This document shows, piece by piece, positions 1-7,476 of a stretch of DNA of 20,652 bases. The stretch is from Actinomycetota bacterium. GTDB lineage: Bacteria; Actinomycetota; Actinomycetes; S36-B12; UBA5976. The stretch spans positions 1-20,652 of the forward strand of contig RGCY01000006.1 in NCBI GenBank assembly GCA_009918865.1, read 5' to 3'. Below the pieces are notes generated by a model. That model searched no databases. It was not told the origin of the DNA and saw only the letters and a program-made list of their open reading frames with translations. The position numbers and the translations under genes were made by a program. The stretch's first letter is position 1. Each line of letters starts with the position of its first letter.

Positions 1-291
1 GCCTTGCAAGTCTCCGTAGTGCCGTTCATTCAAACGCCAGGAACGCCGAATCGGCACCCAGTGACGTTCACAACTCTCTAACGCGATGTTTGCGGTGGAG
101 ATAGCCCGCTTCAGGACGGATGTGTGAACAATGTCTGGCAGGACATCCGCTGCCTGAAGCATCACGCCGGCGCGCGCGGCTTCTTCACACCCACGCTGGC
201 TCAAGGCAACGTCAACCCAGCCGGTGAAAAGGTTCTTCGCATTCCATTCACTCTCGCCATGGCGCACCAGCACAAGGGTGTATTTGGACAT
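1..291 (-). CDS. gpmA: 2,3-bisphosphoglycerate-dependent phosphoglycerate mutase, 5' part only
   Basis: Interconverts 3- and 2-phosphoglycerate in glycolysis and gluconeogenesis, in the cytoplasm. Only the first 97 codons lie in the window; the gene runs off the left edge. The protein opens MSKYTLVLVRHGESEWN, the histidine phosphatase signature with the phosphorylated His in RHGE, followed by NLFTGWVDVALSQRG and then RLNERHYGDLQG, all typical of the dPGM family. The ATG at 289-291 is preceded at 5 nt by a strong Shine-Dalgarno, GGAGGA (plus-strand 297-302). It lies 92 bp downstream of mshA on the same strand and may be cotranscribed. Mycobacteria also keep mshA, gpm1 and senX3-regX3 close together, which supports the call. 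The family is certain; the C-terminal part cannot be assessed. Confidence 0.95.
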   Translation of the reverse strand, partial: MSKYTLVLVRHGESEWNAKNLFTGWVDVALSQRGCEEAARAGVMLQAADVLPDIVHTSVLKRAISTANIALESCERHWVPIRRSWRLNERHYGDLQG

Positions 292-383
292 GTGATTCCT
301 CCGCATCTGAACGCACATCGGGGTGCGTCGCGCGATGCACCTTGTGAGCTGTGAAGAAGTGAAGCGCGACTGCGCACATGAGT

Positions 384-1685
384 TTAGAGCAGAGTCGGCA
401 CCGAATTTGGTGAGCGGACAGTTTCCTCATAGACGCGAAGAAGTTTTTCCGTCGTGAGTGCCCAACTGAATCCGGCCGCATGCCACACAGCAGCCTCCCC
501 CATGCGCATAAGCACTTCGGGCTGTTGCAGTAAGTCTGACATTGCTTGCGCCCACGTGTGCGCGTCATGACCGTGCACCAACACCCCTGACTCACCATCG
601 GCTACTGCAGTGCGCAAACCGCCTACTGCGGCGGCCAGCACAGGTGTGCCGCAAGCCTGCGCCTCCAGCGCGACGAGTCCGAAAGATTCCGAGTACGAAG
701 GAACCACGACGAGGTCTGCCGCGCGATACAGCAAAGCCAAATCCGCCGCCGGTTTCGGAGGCAAGAAAGTCACGTGCTCGGCAATCCCAAGCGAGCGCGC
801 AAGTTCCTGCAATGCAGCCGGACCGTATTCGGTGCCGCCGGAGGCGCCGCCACACACAACAACTCGCAGTTTGCTTGCAGGATGCATGTGAACGAGTGCA
901 GCAGCGGCTCTGATGAGAACGTCAGGGGCCTTGTGTGGTTGCACGCGACCAACGAACAACAGAATCCTCTCGTCTAATGCAAGACCCAAAGCAGTGCGTG
1001 CCATCGGACGGCTGCCAGGGTAGAAAACATCCAAATCAACCCCGGGTGTCACCACCCTGATTCGATCTGGGTCGGCGGCATACAAATCCACAAGCTCACG
1101 CGCTTCATCATCGGTGTTCGCAACCAAACGCGTTGCAATGTTCACGAGTTGTTGCTCGCCAATCACGCGAGTCGTGGGCTCTGGCACGTCCAACGCCGCC
1201 AAATGATTGTTCTTAACACGCGCCATCGTGTGCATCGTGTGTACAAGTGGAACTCGCCACCGTTCGGCCGCCAACCACCCAACATGTCCGCTGAGCCAGT
1301 AGTGCGAGTGAATCAAGTCATACCAACCTGCAGGGCGCGAGCTTTCAGCGCGCAGCACGCCGGCAGTGAGTGCACACAGCTGAGCGGGCAAGTCCTCTTT
1401 AGGGAGCGATTGATAAGGCCCAGCGTCGATGTGCTGCACAGTTACGCCGGGAGTCAATGTTGTCGCTGTCTCAAGTGCAGACGAGGTTGCCCGAGTGAAG
1501 ATGTCAACTTCCACACCTGCGCGGGCTAGATGACGCGCCGTCTGGGAGACATAGACATTCAGCCCACCGGCATCACCAGAACCCGGCTGTTCAAGCGGTG
1601 AGGTGTGAACGCTGAGCAGAGCAACCCGGCGAATGACGTTGCCGCCCACAGGTTGGGGCTCACGGGGCGGCTGCACGGTGCTCAC
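384..1685 (-). CDS. mshA: D-inositol-3-phosphate glycosyltransferase MshA (mycothiol step 1)
   Basis: Transfers GlcNAc from UDP-GlcNAc to inositol 3-phosphate, the first committed step of mycothiol biosynthesis. It is a GT-B fold, GT4-family enzyme. The N-terminal domain has RRVALLSVHTSPLEQPGSGD and GGLNVYV (acceptor side), then HSHYWLSG and VHTMHTMARVKN. The C-terminal domain has VVTPGVDLDVF, LFVGRVQPHKAPDVLI and SYSESFGLVALEAQACGTPV, the donor-binding E-x7-E motif. The order matches mycobacterial MshA throughout. The frame is open to a TTG at 1751, but homology starts near the VALLSVHTSP block. I favour the GTG at 1683-1685 because a TACCCT -10 box sits exactly 6 nt before it (leaderless). 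A TTG at 1736 with an AGAAGG 5 nt upstream is an alternative. It is divergent from senX3. Function is firm; the start is moderately sure. Confidence 0.93.
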   Translation of the reverse strand: MSTVQPPREPQPVGGNVIRRVALLSVHTSPLEQPGSGDAGGLNVYVSQTARHLARAGVEVDIFTRATSSALETATTLTPGVTVQHIDAGPYQSLPKEDLPAQLCALTAGVLRAESSRPAGWYDLIHSHYWLSGHVGWLAAERWRVPLVHTMHTMARVKNNHLAALDVPEPTTRVIGEQQLVNIATRLVANTDDEARELVDLYAADPDRIRVVTPGVDLDVFYPGSRPMARTALGLALDERILLFVGRVQPHKAPDVLIRAAAALVHMHPASKLRVVVCGGASGGTEYGPAALQELARSLGIAEHVTFLPPKPAADLALLYRAADLVVVPSYSESFGLVALEAQACGTPVLAAAVGGLRTAVADGESGVLVHGHDAHTWAQAMSDLLQQPEVLMRMGEAAVWHAAGFSWALTTEKLLRVYEETVRSPNSVPTLL

Positions 1686-1691
1686 AATCAC

Positions 1692-1719
1692 AGGGTAGAC
1701 CCGGTGTCGCCGCTGTCCG
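1692..1719 (-). promoter_or_regulatory. putative leaderless promoter of mshA
   Basis: On the minus strand, CGGACA (1719-1714), a 16-nt spacer and TACCCT (1697-1692) are followed after 6 nt by the GTG at 1685. The -10 box fits the actinobacterial TANNNT pattern and the spacing puts transcription start at or next to the start codon. The -35 match is only 4 of 6. This is an inference from pattern alone. Confidence 0.45.
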
Positions 1720-1760
1720 CTATGTGCAGTGGCAAGACTGCCTTCTCGCAATCTGCGGCA

Positions 1761-1793
1761 TCAGGGTGAATAGGTGGCACCGGGTTGGTGAAT
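1761..1793 (-). promoter_or_regulatory. candidate PHO/RegX3-type direct repeats in the mshA-senX3 intergenic region
   Basis: Read on the minus strand, ATTCACCAACC (1793-1783) and ATTCACCCTGA (1771-1761) are two 11-nt units, separated by one poorly matching 11-nt unit, so the ATTCACC cores are exactly 22 bp apart. Actinobacterial PhoP-type regulators bind GTTCACC-like direct repeat units of 11 bp. Being directly upstream of senX3-regX3, this could be an autoregulatory operator. Only the outer units are good matches, so the call is tentative. Confidence 0.35.
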
Positions 1794-1852
1794 TCCACGC
1801 TAACTCCCGGCACGTGAGCGGCAGCAAGGTCGCTTCCCGATCGTCACTTTCC

Positions 1853-1858
1853 TACACT
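1853..1858 (+). promoter_or_regulatory. putative -10 box of the senX3-regX3 operon
   Basis: TACACT lies 7 nt before the GTG start of senX3, which fits a leaderless transcript. No convincing -35 is visible 16-19 nt upstream, which would suit a promoter needing an activator. There is no Shine-Dalgarno in front of the GTG. Confidence 0.45.
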
Positions 1859-1865
1859 CAAGCCC

Positions 1866-2930
1866 GTGTCGGCTGAACTTACGCAACTGCTCACAGCGTT
1901 GCCCGGCATCATCGTGCTCGTAGACGAGCACGGCAGCGTGACTTATCTCTCGGCACAGGCGGTGCCACTGGGGTTGCTGCGCGGTGACAGGTTGCGCTCG
2001 TCTCGCCTGCGCGGATTCATCGAGGATGTGCGAGTTGCGCGCGCCGCGAGTAGCCGGGAATGGGATTGCAAACGCGGTGAGGAACGCGATGAATTCATCG
2101 TGCACGCATCCCCATTTGCAGACGGCTCAATCCTCTTGACCTTTGACGATGTTTCAGAAGCCAAACGGCTAGATGCGGTGCGCCGGGACTTCGTTGCGAA
2201 TGTGTCCCATGAATTGAAGACTCCTGTGAGCGCGCTGTCGCTTCTGGCTGAAGCGGTTGCCGAGGCCGCCGATGATTCCGACGCTGTCAAGCACTTCACC
2301 AAGCGCATGAAGACAGAAGCCCAGCGGCTCGCAGTGCTTGTGGGAGACCTACTCGACCTTTCGCTTTTCGCCCATGAAGGGTTGCGCGACATCGGGGAAC
2401 TTGAAGTTGATGTGGTTGTCGCGCTGGCCACCGATGCGGTCGCGCAGGTTGCGCAGGCAAAGAACATCAGACTCTGCGTCACCGGTGAACACGGGTTAAC
2501 CATCATCGGTGACCGTGAACAACTTGTGATGGCGCTGCGCAATCTCCTCACCAATGCAGTTGGGTACTCACCAGCCGGGGGCACAGTCACGGTGCACGTT
2601 CAACGCGCAGATGAAAAGATTGAGATCAGTGTGACTGATGAAGGCGACGGCATCCCGGAGGAAGCACAAAGTCGCCTGTTCGAAAGATTCTTCAGGGTTG
2701 ATGCGGCACGCTCCCGGGAAACCGGTGGCACTGGCCTCGGACTAGCGATTGTCAAGCACGTGTGCGTGAATCACGGTGGTGATTGCATCGTCTCTTCCGT
2801 GGTCGGCGAGGGTGCAACGTTCACCTTACGGTTGCCGGCGCGACTGGACACATCGCGTTTGATTGATGAACCCGAGGATGATGACATGCCAGTTGTCAGC
2901 CCCCGAGCCGATGGAGAGACACGTTCATGA
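1866..2930 (+). CDS. senX3: SenX3-like sensor histidine kinase without membrane segments
   Basis: Phosphate-responsive two-component kinase partner of RegX3. The 354-aa protein has an N-terminal PAS-like segment (about residues 5-95, ALPGIIVLVDEHGSVTYLSA), a HisKA dimerisation domain with FVANVSHELKTP (phosphorylated His115), then a HATPase_c domain with N-box LRNLLTNAVGYSP, G1 box DEGDGIPEE, FERFF and G2 box GGTGLGLAIVKH. The match to mycobacterial SenX3 is strong from the PAS onward. Mycobacterial SenX3 begins with two transmembrane segments before the PAS. Here they are absent, and an in-frame TGA at 1815-1817 excludes an upstream extension, so the product should be cytoplasmic unless tethered by a partner. 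GTG start, with a TACACT box 7 nt upstream. It overlaps regX3 by 4 bp (ATGA). Confidence 0.92.
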   Translation: MSAELTQLLTALPGIIVLVDEHGSVTYLSAQAVPLGLLRGDRLRSSRLRGFIEDVRVARAASSREWDCKRGEERDEFIVHASPFADGSILLTFDDVSEAKRLDAVRRDFVANVSHELKTPVSALSLLAEAVAEAADDSDAVKHFTKRMKTEAQRLAVLVGDLLDLSLFAHEGLRDIGELEVDVVVALATDAVAQVAQAKNIRLCVTGEHGLTIIGDREQLVMALRNLLTNAVGYSPAGGTVTVHVQRADEKIEISVTDEGDGIPEEAQSRLFERFFRVDAARSRETGGTGLGLAIVKHVCVNHGGDCIVSSVVGEGATFTLRLPARLDTSRLIDEPEDDDMPVVSPRADGETRS

Positions 2931-3616
2931 CGCGAGTGCTCGTTATTGAGGACGAACCGGGCATTCTTGAAGCGCTCGTTTACCTCTTGCGCAAAGAAGG
3001 TTTCGAAGTCGGGACTGCGGCGGACGGCGTTGCCGGACTTGCTGAGTTTGACCGCGGCGGCGCAGACATTGTGTTACTCGACCTGATGCTGCCAGGGATG
3101 TCAGGCTCAGATGTGTGCAAAGCCATTCGAGAGAAATCGAATGTGCCCATCATCATTGTCACAGCGAAAGATGATGAAATCGACAAAGTTGTTGGATTAG
3201 AAATTGGCGCTGACGACTACGTCACCAAGCCGTACTCATCTCGCGAACTAGTTGCGCGCATCCGAGCCGTGTTGCGCCGTCGTGGTGAAGTGGCCGATGA
3301 AGCGGCCACAGTGCTTGAAGTCGGACCAATTCGCATGGATGTTGAGCGTCACAGCGTCACGGTCGGCACCGAGCCTGTGCAGTTGCCATTAAAGGAATTT
3401 GAACTGCTGGAGTTCTTGATGCGCAACAGTGGTCGGGTGCTCACGCGTGGACAATTGATTGACCGCATTTGGGGAACCAACTACGTAGGCGACGGCAAGA
3501 CGTTAGACGTTCACGTCAAACGAGTCCGCGCGAAAATTGAACCAGATCCAGCGAATCCAACGTATCTGCTCACAGTGCGCGGCCTTGGCTATCGACTCGA
3601 AGTTCCAGAGACCTAA
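2927..3616 (+). CDS. regX3: RegX3-like OmpR/PhoB-family response regulator
   Basis: DNA-binding response regulator of the phosphate-starvation pair. The 229-aa protein has a receiver domain (about 1-120) with acidic pocket E8/D9, phosphoacceptor Asp52 in LLDLMLPGMSG, Thr79 in IIIVTAKDDE and Lys101 in DDYVTKPYSS. The C-terminal winged helix (about 130-228) carries LPLKEFELLEFLMRNSGRVL, RGQLIDRIWG, the recognition helix region KTLDVHVKRVRAKIE, and VRGLGYRLE. Length and motifs are normal for the family, and all phosphotransfer residues are present. The ATG overlaps the senX3 stop codon by 4 bp, so the two are translationally coupled. It ends convergently with the lipoprotein gene at 3699. In mycobacteria and streptomycetes the equivalent regulator controls phosphate uptake genes; its targets here are unknown. 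Confidence 0.95.
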   Translation: MTRVLVIEDEPGILEALVYLLRKEGFEVGTAADGVAGLAEFDRGGADIVLLDLMLPGMSGSDVCKAIREKSNVPIIIVTAKDDEIDKVVGLEIGADDYVTKPYSSRELVARIRAVLRRRGEVADEAATVLEVGPIRMDVERHSVTVGTEPVQLPLKEFELLEFLMRNSGRVLTRGQLIDRIWGTNYVGDGKTLDVHVKRVRAKIEPDPANPTYLLTVRGLGYRLEVPET

Positions 3617-3698
3617 AGCACCATTGCCCCTGGCGATTCGCATCGGCTGATGAGCTTCTGCTCAGATGACGACAGCCCACCTCTAATCGGACGTGGTG

Positions 3699-4277
3699 TC
3701 ACTGCCCTGGGGCAACCGGAATCCCAGCCCAAATCCCTTCCGGCGCACGAACTAAGAGCCGGGTTGTGATAACTCCGCCGTTTGCAAAAGTGAACCGCAC
3801 CGGCACGAAACCGTTACCTTCAGAGGTCACCCCGGTTCCAAACACCTTCACGTCGGAATTCGCTTGCCCCAGGGTCAACGTTGAGTGGGGCATCACCAGC
3901 AGTGGGGGGTTGATGGCGTTGACCTGAGCACCTGGAATCTGCACGCTGACAAGGCCATCATCTTGTGTTGAGCGGTTCACGAGTGTCGCCACAACTGAGA
4001 ACTGGTTGTCGTTGGCAATGATGATTGCTCCACGAATCCCCATGGACTTGTCTGCTGTATCCGCTTCCACGCCGTCGCCCGTTGCCCCAAGCGTGGACTG
4101 TTGATAGGTACCAGCATTTTGCCCCTGCCAGCACCCTGAAAGTGCGACCGCACATCCGGTCGTCAGGACTAGGGTCACGGTGGCCTTCGCCAGGCGCGAG
4201 CGGCGAGTTGCGCGGTCAAGACCGGCGGTTCTCGCACGGTTAGCAAGGCTCAAGGGGTGCATTTGAAGGGGCTTCAC
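3699..4277 (-). CDS. LpqE-like lipoprotein
   Basis: Predicted extracytoplasmic lipoprotein, 192 aa. The N-terminus has an unusually long charged region (about 30 residues with TRRSRLAK), a hydrophobic stretch (ATVTLVLTTGCAVAL) and a lipobox LSGC with lipidated Cys49. The mature part is a beta-rich domain: GIRGAIIIANDNQFSVVATL, VNRSTQDDGLVSVQIPG, VMPHSTLTLG and VPVRFTFANGGVITTRLLV. Gene position is the best identifier: mycobacterial lpqE sits divergently next to carD-ispD-ispF-cysS, as here. The domain style resembles small copper/periplasmic chaperone-like folds, but no Met/His metal cluster is seen, so I assign no activity. RR-x-R-L-A-K could mean Tat export. GTG start at 4277 with TAGACT 8 nt upstream; ATG at 4262 is an alternative. 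Confidence 0.75.
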   Translation of the reverse strand: MKPLQMHPLSLANRARTAGLDRATRRSRLAKATVTLVLTTGCAVALSGCWQGQNAGTYQQSTLGATGDGVEADTADKSMGIRGAIIIANDNQFSVVATLVNRSTQDDGLVSVQIPGAQVNAINPPLLVMPHSTLTLGQANSDVKVFGTGVTSEGNGFVPVRFTFANGGVITTRLLVRAPEGIWAGIPVAPGQ

Positions 4278-4285
4278 AGCCTGTC

Positions 4286-4314
4286 AGTCTAGGACGGATG
4301 TCACATACTGCCCA
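4286..4314 (-). promoter_or_regulatory. putative leaderless promoter of the lpqE-like gene
   Basis: On the minus strand, TGGGCA (4314-4309), a 17-nt spacer and TAGACT (4291-4286) are followed 8 nt later by the GTG at 4277. There is no Shine-Dalgarno before that GTG. The -35 matches 4 of 6 bases and the -10 fits TANNNT well. Confidence 0.5.
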
Positions 4315-4336
4315 CAACCGCCGTGACACGCCGTGG

Positions 4337-4342
4337 TAGCCT
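4337..4342 (+). promoter_or_regulatory. possible -10 box of carD
   Basis: TAGCCT fits TANNNT and would start a transcript near 4349, giving a roughly 22-nt leader that keeps the GAAAGGGG Shine-Dalgarno (4354-4361). No clear -35 is visible. Weak -35 elements are common for promoters helped by RbpA and CarD itself. Confidence 0.35.
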
Positions 4343-4370
4343 TGGCTCTGGCTGAAAGGGGCATGTTTCC

Positions 4371-4853
4371 ATGGGTTTCAAAGTTGGCGATACGGTCGTT
4401 TACCCACATCACGGAGCCGCCCAAATTCTAGATATTGAGATGCGTGAGGTTCGCGGCGAGAAGCGCGAGTACCTCGTTCTTCGGGTTCACCAGGGCGATC
4501 TGACGGTCAAAGTGCCGGTCGACAAGGTCGAAGATGTCGGAGTTCGCGATGTCGTCAGCCAAGAAGGCTTGGACCGTGTCTACGGCGTGCTACGCCAGCC
4601 CTACACCGAGGAACCGACTAACTGGTCACGCCGCTACAAGGCGAATCTTGAGAAGTTGGCCAGTGGTGATGTCATCAAGGTGGCGGAGGTCGTCCGCGAT
4701 TTGTGGCGTCGTGAGAAGGACCGTGGTTTATCTGCCGGTGAAAAGCGCTTGTTGGCCAAGGCCAAGCAGATTCTGATTTCTGAAGTCAAGCTTGCAGAGA
4801 AGACCGACGAGACTGAGGCTGAAGCCCGTCTCGATGAGGTGCTCGCCTCCTGA
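4371..4853 (+). CDS. carD: CarD family RNA polymerase-binding transcription regulator
   Basis: Binds the RNA polymerase beta subunit and stabilises open complexes, mostly at rRNA and housekeeping promoters; essential in mycobacteria. The 160-aa protein has the N-terminal RNAP-interaction domain (about 1-55: MGFKVGDTVVYPHHGAAQIL, REYLVLRVHQGDLTVKVP) and a helical DNA-binding domain with TEEPTNWSRRYKANLEKLAS. Trp85, which wedges into the upstream fork, is present. The helix VAEVVRDLWRREKDRGLSAG and C-terminal LDEVLAS match mycobacterial CarD almost residue for residue, and the length is typical. ATG at 4371 with GAAAGGGG 9 nt upstream. It is divergent from the lpqE-like gene and is followed 74 bp later by ispDF with a hairpin in between. 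Confidence 0.97.
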   Translation: MGFKVGDTVVYPHHGAAQILDIEMREVRGEKREYLVLRVHQGDLTVKVPVDKVEDVGVRDVVSQEGLDRVYGVLRQPYTEEPTNWSRRYKANLEKLASGDVIKVAEVVRDLWRREKDRGLSAGEKRLLAKAKQILISEVKLAEKTDETEAEARLDEVLAS

Positions 4854-4858
4854 CCCGT

Positions 4859-4883
4859 CTGGGCGCAACCAAAATGTGCCCAG
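4859..4883 (+). terminator. hairpin between carD and ispDF, possible attenuator
   Basis: CTGGGCGCA (4859-4867) pairs with TGTGCCCAG (4875-4883) through nine pairs including one G-U, with a 7-nt loop. It starts 5 bp after the carD stop codon. There is no T-run after it, so it may be a partial terminator, an RNA-processing site or simply an mRNA 3' end structure that lowers readthrough into ispDF. Confidence 0.4.
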
Positions 4884-4927
4884 TCGTGTGGTTCATGGTC
4901 GGCTCTTACCGCTAGGGGAACCGTTCC

Positions 4928-6082
4928 GTGACTGTACGTGCCGCCATCATCACCGCAGCCGGTTCCGGCTCCCGGCTGGGCTGGGGTATTCCGAAGGCGC
5001 TTGTGCCCGTGGACGGCGTGCCTATGGTTGCCGTGGCCGCTTCCCTGTTCGCCGACTTTGACACCATCATCGTCACAGCCCCCACAGGTTTTGAATCCAC
5101 ATTCATCAAAATTCTCGAATCGATAATCGAGAGGCCAACATCGACAACTGTGTTGGTGGTGACGGGTGGCGCCACCCGGAGTGAATCGATTGCCCAGGCG
5201 CTAGCGCACGTTCCCAACGATGCTGACGTCATTCTGGTGCACGACGCCGCCAGACCATTCACACCAGTCGCAGTCATCAATCGCGTTCTGGATGCTCTCG
5301 CCGGAGGCGCTGATGCGGTTGTCCCTGTGGAGCCAGTGACCGACAGCCTGAAGCGTGTCATCGACGGAGTGGTCACAGAACACCTTGACCGTTCTGAATT
5401 CGCACGGGCGCAAACTCCGCAGGGCTTTCGCGCTTCCGTGATTCGTGATGCCTATGCGAGCGCAAGCGCAGCTGGGTTGAGCGCGGCCACCGACGATGTC
5501 ACCTTGGTTGCTGGGCTCGGGACTGCTGTCGTGGTGGTCGATGGCGATGCTCACAATCTTAAAATCACGACTGCCGAAGATCTGCGTGGCAGCCATCGTG
5601 GAGGATATTCGCGCGCAGGATTTGCCTCTGACACCCACGCTTTTGGCACGTCAGGTGAACTGGCTCTCGCCGGACTCATCTGGCCGAATCATCCGGCGTT
5701 GGTTGGTCACTCCGATGGCGACGCTGCGATTCATGCTCTGGCAGATGCGTTCCTCAGTGCCGCGGGGCTTGGCGACCTTGGGGCGCAATTCGGAACGGAT
5801 CGACCAGAGTGGAAAGGTGCTTCGAGTGTGCAACTGCTGCGGCACTCAATGCAACTACTTGCTGATGCAGGTTGGGTGCCCACAAGTGCCCAAGTGCAAA
5901 TCATCGGGAACCAGCCACGATTCGCGCGCCGCAGGGAAGAGGCACAAGAATTGCTCACCTCCGTAGTGGGCGTGCCAGTGTTCATCAGCGCCACAACCAC
6001 AGATGGGCTTGGGTTCACAGGTCGCGGAGAGGGCATCGCAGCGACCGCGATGGTGTTGATTGAAAGAGGAGATGCGCGATGA
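4928..6082 (+). CDS. ispDF: bifunctional IspD/IspF (MEP cytidylyltransferase and MEcPP synthase)
   Basis: Catalyses two non-adjacent steps of the MEP isoprenoid pathway. IspD (about residues 1-222) makes CDP-ME from MEP and CTP: AAGSGSRLGWGIPKALVPVD (CTP loop), ILVHDAARPF, RAQTPQGFRASVIRDAY, TDDVTLVAG and NLKITTAEDL. IspF (about 228-384) closes CDP-MEP to MEcPP: SDTHAF (Zn ligands Asp/His), GHSDGDAAIHALADA (Zn His), GLGDLGAQF, EWKGASS and TTTDGLGFTGRGEG. The length of 384 aa equals the two domains with almost no linker. In mycobacteria ispD and ispF are separate adjacent genes, so this is a fusion of that pair, a form known in other bacteria. GTG start; a TAGGGGAA lies about 8 nt upstream. 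Its stop overlaps cysS by 4 bp. Confidence 0.96.
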   Translation: MTVRAAIITAAGSGSRLGWGIPKALVPVDGVPMVAVAASLFADFDTIIVTAPTGFESTFIKILESIIERPTSTTVLVVTGGATRSESIAQALAHVPNDADVILVHDAARPFTPVAVINRVLDALAGGADAVVPVEPVTDSLKRVIDGVVTEHLDRSEFARAQTPQGFRASVIRDAYASASAAGLSAATDDVTLVAGLGTAVVVVDGDAHNLKITTAEDLRGSHRGGYSRAGFASDTHAFGTSGELALAGLIWPNHPALVGHSDGDAAIHALADAFLSAAGLGDLGAQFGTDRPEWKGASSVQLLRHSMQLLADAGWVPTSAQVQIIGNQPRFARRREEAQELLTSVVGVPVFISATTTDGLGFTGRGEGIAATAMVLIERGDAR

Positions 6083-7476
6083 ATCTGCGTCTGTATGACA
6101 CGGCAACGCGTTCACTGCGCGATTTCGTGCCGCGCGTTCCGGGAGAAGTGTCGATGTATGTGTGTGGCGCTACGGTGCAAGCCCAACCACACATTGGACA
6201 TGTGCGCAGTGGCGTCGCCTTTGATGTGCTGGTGCGCTGGCTGAGAGCGTCTGGTTTCGATGTCACTTTGGTGCGCAATGTGACTGACATTGACGACAAG
6301 ATTTTGCACAAAGCTCTCCACGAAGCCCGTCCTTGGTGGGCAGTTGCCGCCGATTATGAACGTGCATTTGCTCGCGCGTACGACTTGCTTGGTTGTGTGC
6401 CCCCAACTGTTGAGCCTCGGGCCACCGGACACATCACGCAGATGATTGAGTTGATGCAGCGCTTGATTGACAGCGGACATGCATATGCCGCTGGCGGAGA
6501 TGTCTATTTCAGCGTTGGATCGTTTGCCGATTACGGCGCCCTCTCGGGTCAGCGTCCGGCAGACATGCAGCCAGCAGGGGATAGTGACTTTGTAGATCGC
6601 AAGCGAGACCCACGAGATTTCGCGTTATGGAAATCTGCAAAGCCCGGTGAACCTGCATGGCCCACCCCATGGGGTTCGGGTCGTCCAGGTTGGCATCTTG
6701 AATGCTCAGCGATGGCTGAGTATTACTTGGGTGACGGATTCGACATTCACGGTGGCGGAATTGATTTGATTTTCCCACACCACGAAAACGAAATCGCGCA
6801 GTCGAAGTGTGCAGGCTCGGACTTTGCCAGTTACTGGTTACACAATGCCTGGGTCACCACCGCTGGCGAAAAGATGAGCAAGAGCTTGGGCAACTCATTA
6901 TTTGTCACAGAGGTGTGCAAACGAGTGCGACCCATTGAATTGCGGTGGTACCTCGTGAGTGCGCACTACCGCAGCACGATTGAGTTCTCATTTGAATCAC
7001 TTGAAGAATCAGCCGTGGCCTTTCGTCGAGTTGAGGCTTTCCTTTCACGTGCTGGCACGCACGAAACGTCCGCCGAAGTACCGGCTGATTTTGCTGCCGC
7101 GATGAACGATGACCTAGCAGTTCCGGCAGCCTTAGCAATTTTGTTTAGCTATGTTTCGCAGGGGCAGCAGAGTCTGAACGCTCACGATGCGGCTTCCGCT
7201 GCAGCACGGGCGGACGATGTGCGCGCGATGCTGGATGTTTTGGGATGCAACCCAGATGCAGCACACTGGAAGAGCAAAGGCGGAACCCGCCCACACGCGG
7301 ATGCGGCGCTAGACGCGCTGGTATCTGCGCAACTTGCACAGCGCGAACATGCGCGTGCCGAGAAGAACTGGGCACGTGCCGATGAAATCCGTGACAGTCT
7401 TGCTGGCATAGGCATTGAAATCGAAGACACCGCTGATGGTGCTCGCTGGTCCCTATCCGAGAGAGCAGGTCGATGA
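6079..7476 (+). CDS. cysS: cysteinyl-tRNA synthetase
   Basis: Charges tRNA-Cys in the cytoplasm; a monomeric class Ia synthetase. The 465-aa protein is of normal length. The N-terminal VCGATVQAQPHIGHVRSG carries Cys29 (zinc ligand) and the HIGH signature (38-41). The catalytic core has RNVTDIDDKIL, GRPGWHLECSAM (zinc Cys), GGGIDLIFPHHENEIAQS (zinc His/Glu) and KMSKSLGNS (KMSKS loop at 265-269). The C-terminal DALR-type helical and anticodon region ends KNWARADEIRDSLAGIGIEI, with the usual RxxRxWxxADxIRD pattern altered but recognisable. ATG overlaps ispDF (ATGA) and its stop overlaps rlmB (ATGA), so the three genes are translationally coupled. A mycothiol ligase (MshC) paralogue can look similar, but synteny and the full C-terminal region favour true CysS. 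Confidence 0.96.
   Translation: MNLRLYDTATRSLRDFVPRVPGEVSMYVCGATVQAQPHIGHVRSGVAFDVLVRWLRASGFDVTLVRNVTDIDDKILHKALHEARPWWAVAADYERAFARAYDLLGCVPPTVEPRATGHITQMIELMQRLIDSGHAYAAGGDVYFSVGSFADYGALSGQRPADMQPAGDSDFVDRKRDPRDFALWKSAKPGEPAWPTPWGSGRPGWHLECSAMAEYYLGDGFDIHGGGIDLIFPHHENEIAQSKCAGSDFASYWLHNAWVTTAGEKMSKSLGNSLFVTEVCKRVRPIELRWYLVSAHYRSTIEFSFESLEESAVAFRRVEAFLSRAGTHETSAEVPADFAAAMNDDLAVPAALAILFSYVSQGQQSLNAHDAASAAARADDVRAMLDVLGCNPDAAHWKSKGGTRPHADAALDALVSAQLAQREHARAEKNWARADEIRDSLAGIGIEIEDTADGARWSLSERAGR

Noticed and set aside
1943..2590. 215-aa Ser/Arg-rich frame on the minus strand inside senX3
   Set aside because: Low-complexity composition is what the complement of a GC-rich coding frame gives; senX3 is the real gene.
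3651..3664. TGAGC-TTCT-GCTCA hairpin between regX3 and the lpqE-like gene
   Set aside because: Only a 5-bp stem and no T-run; too weak to call a terminator.
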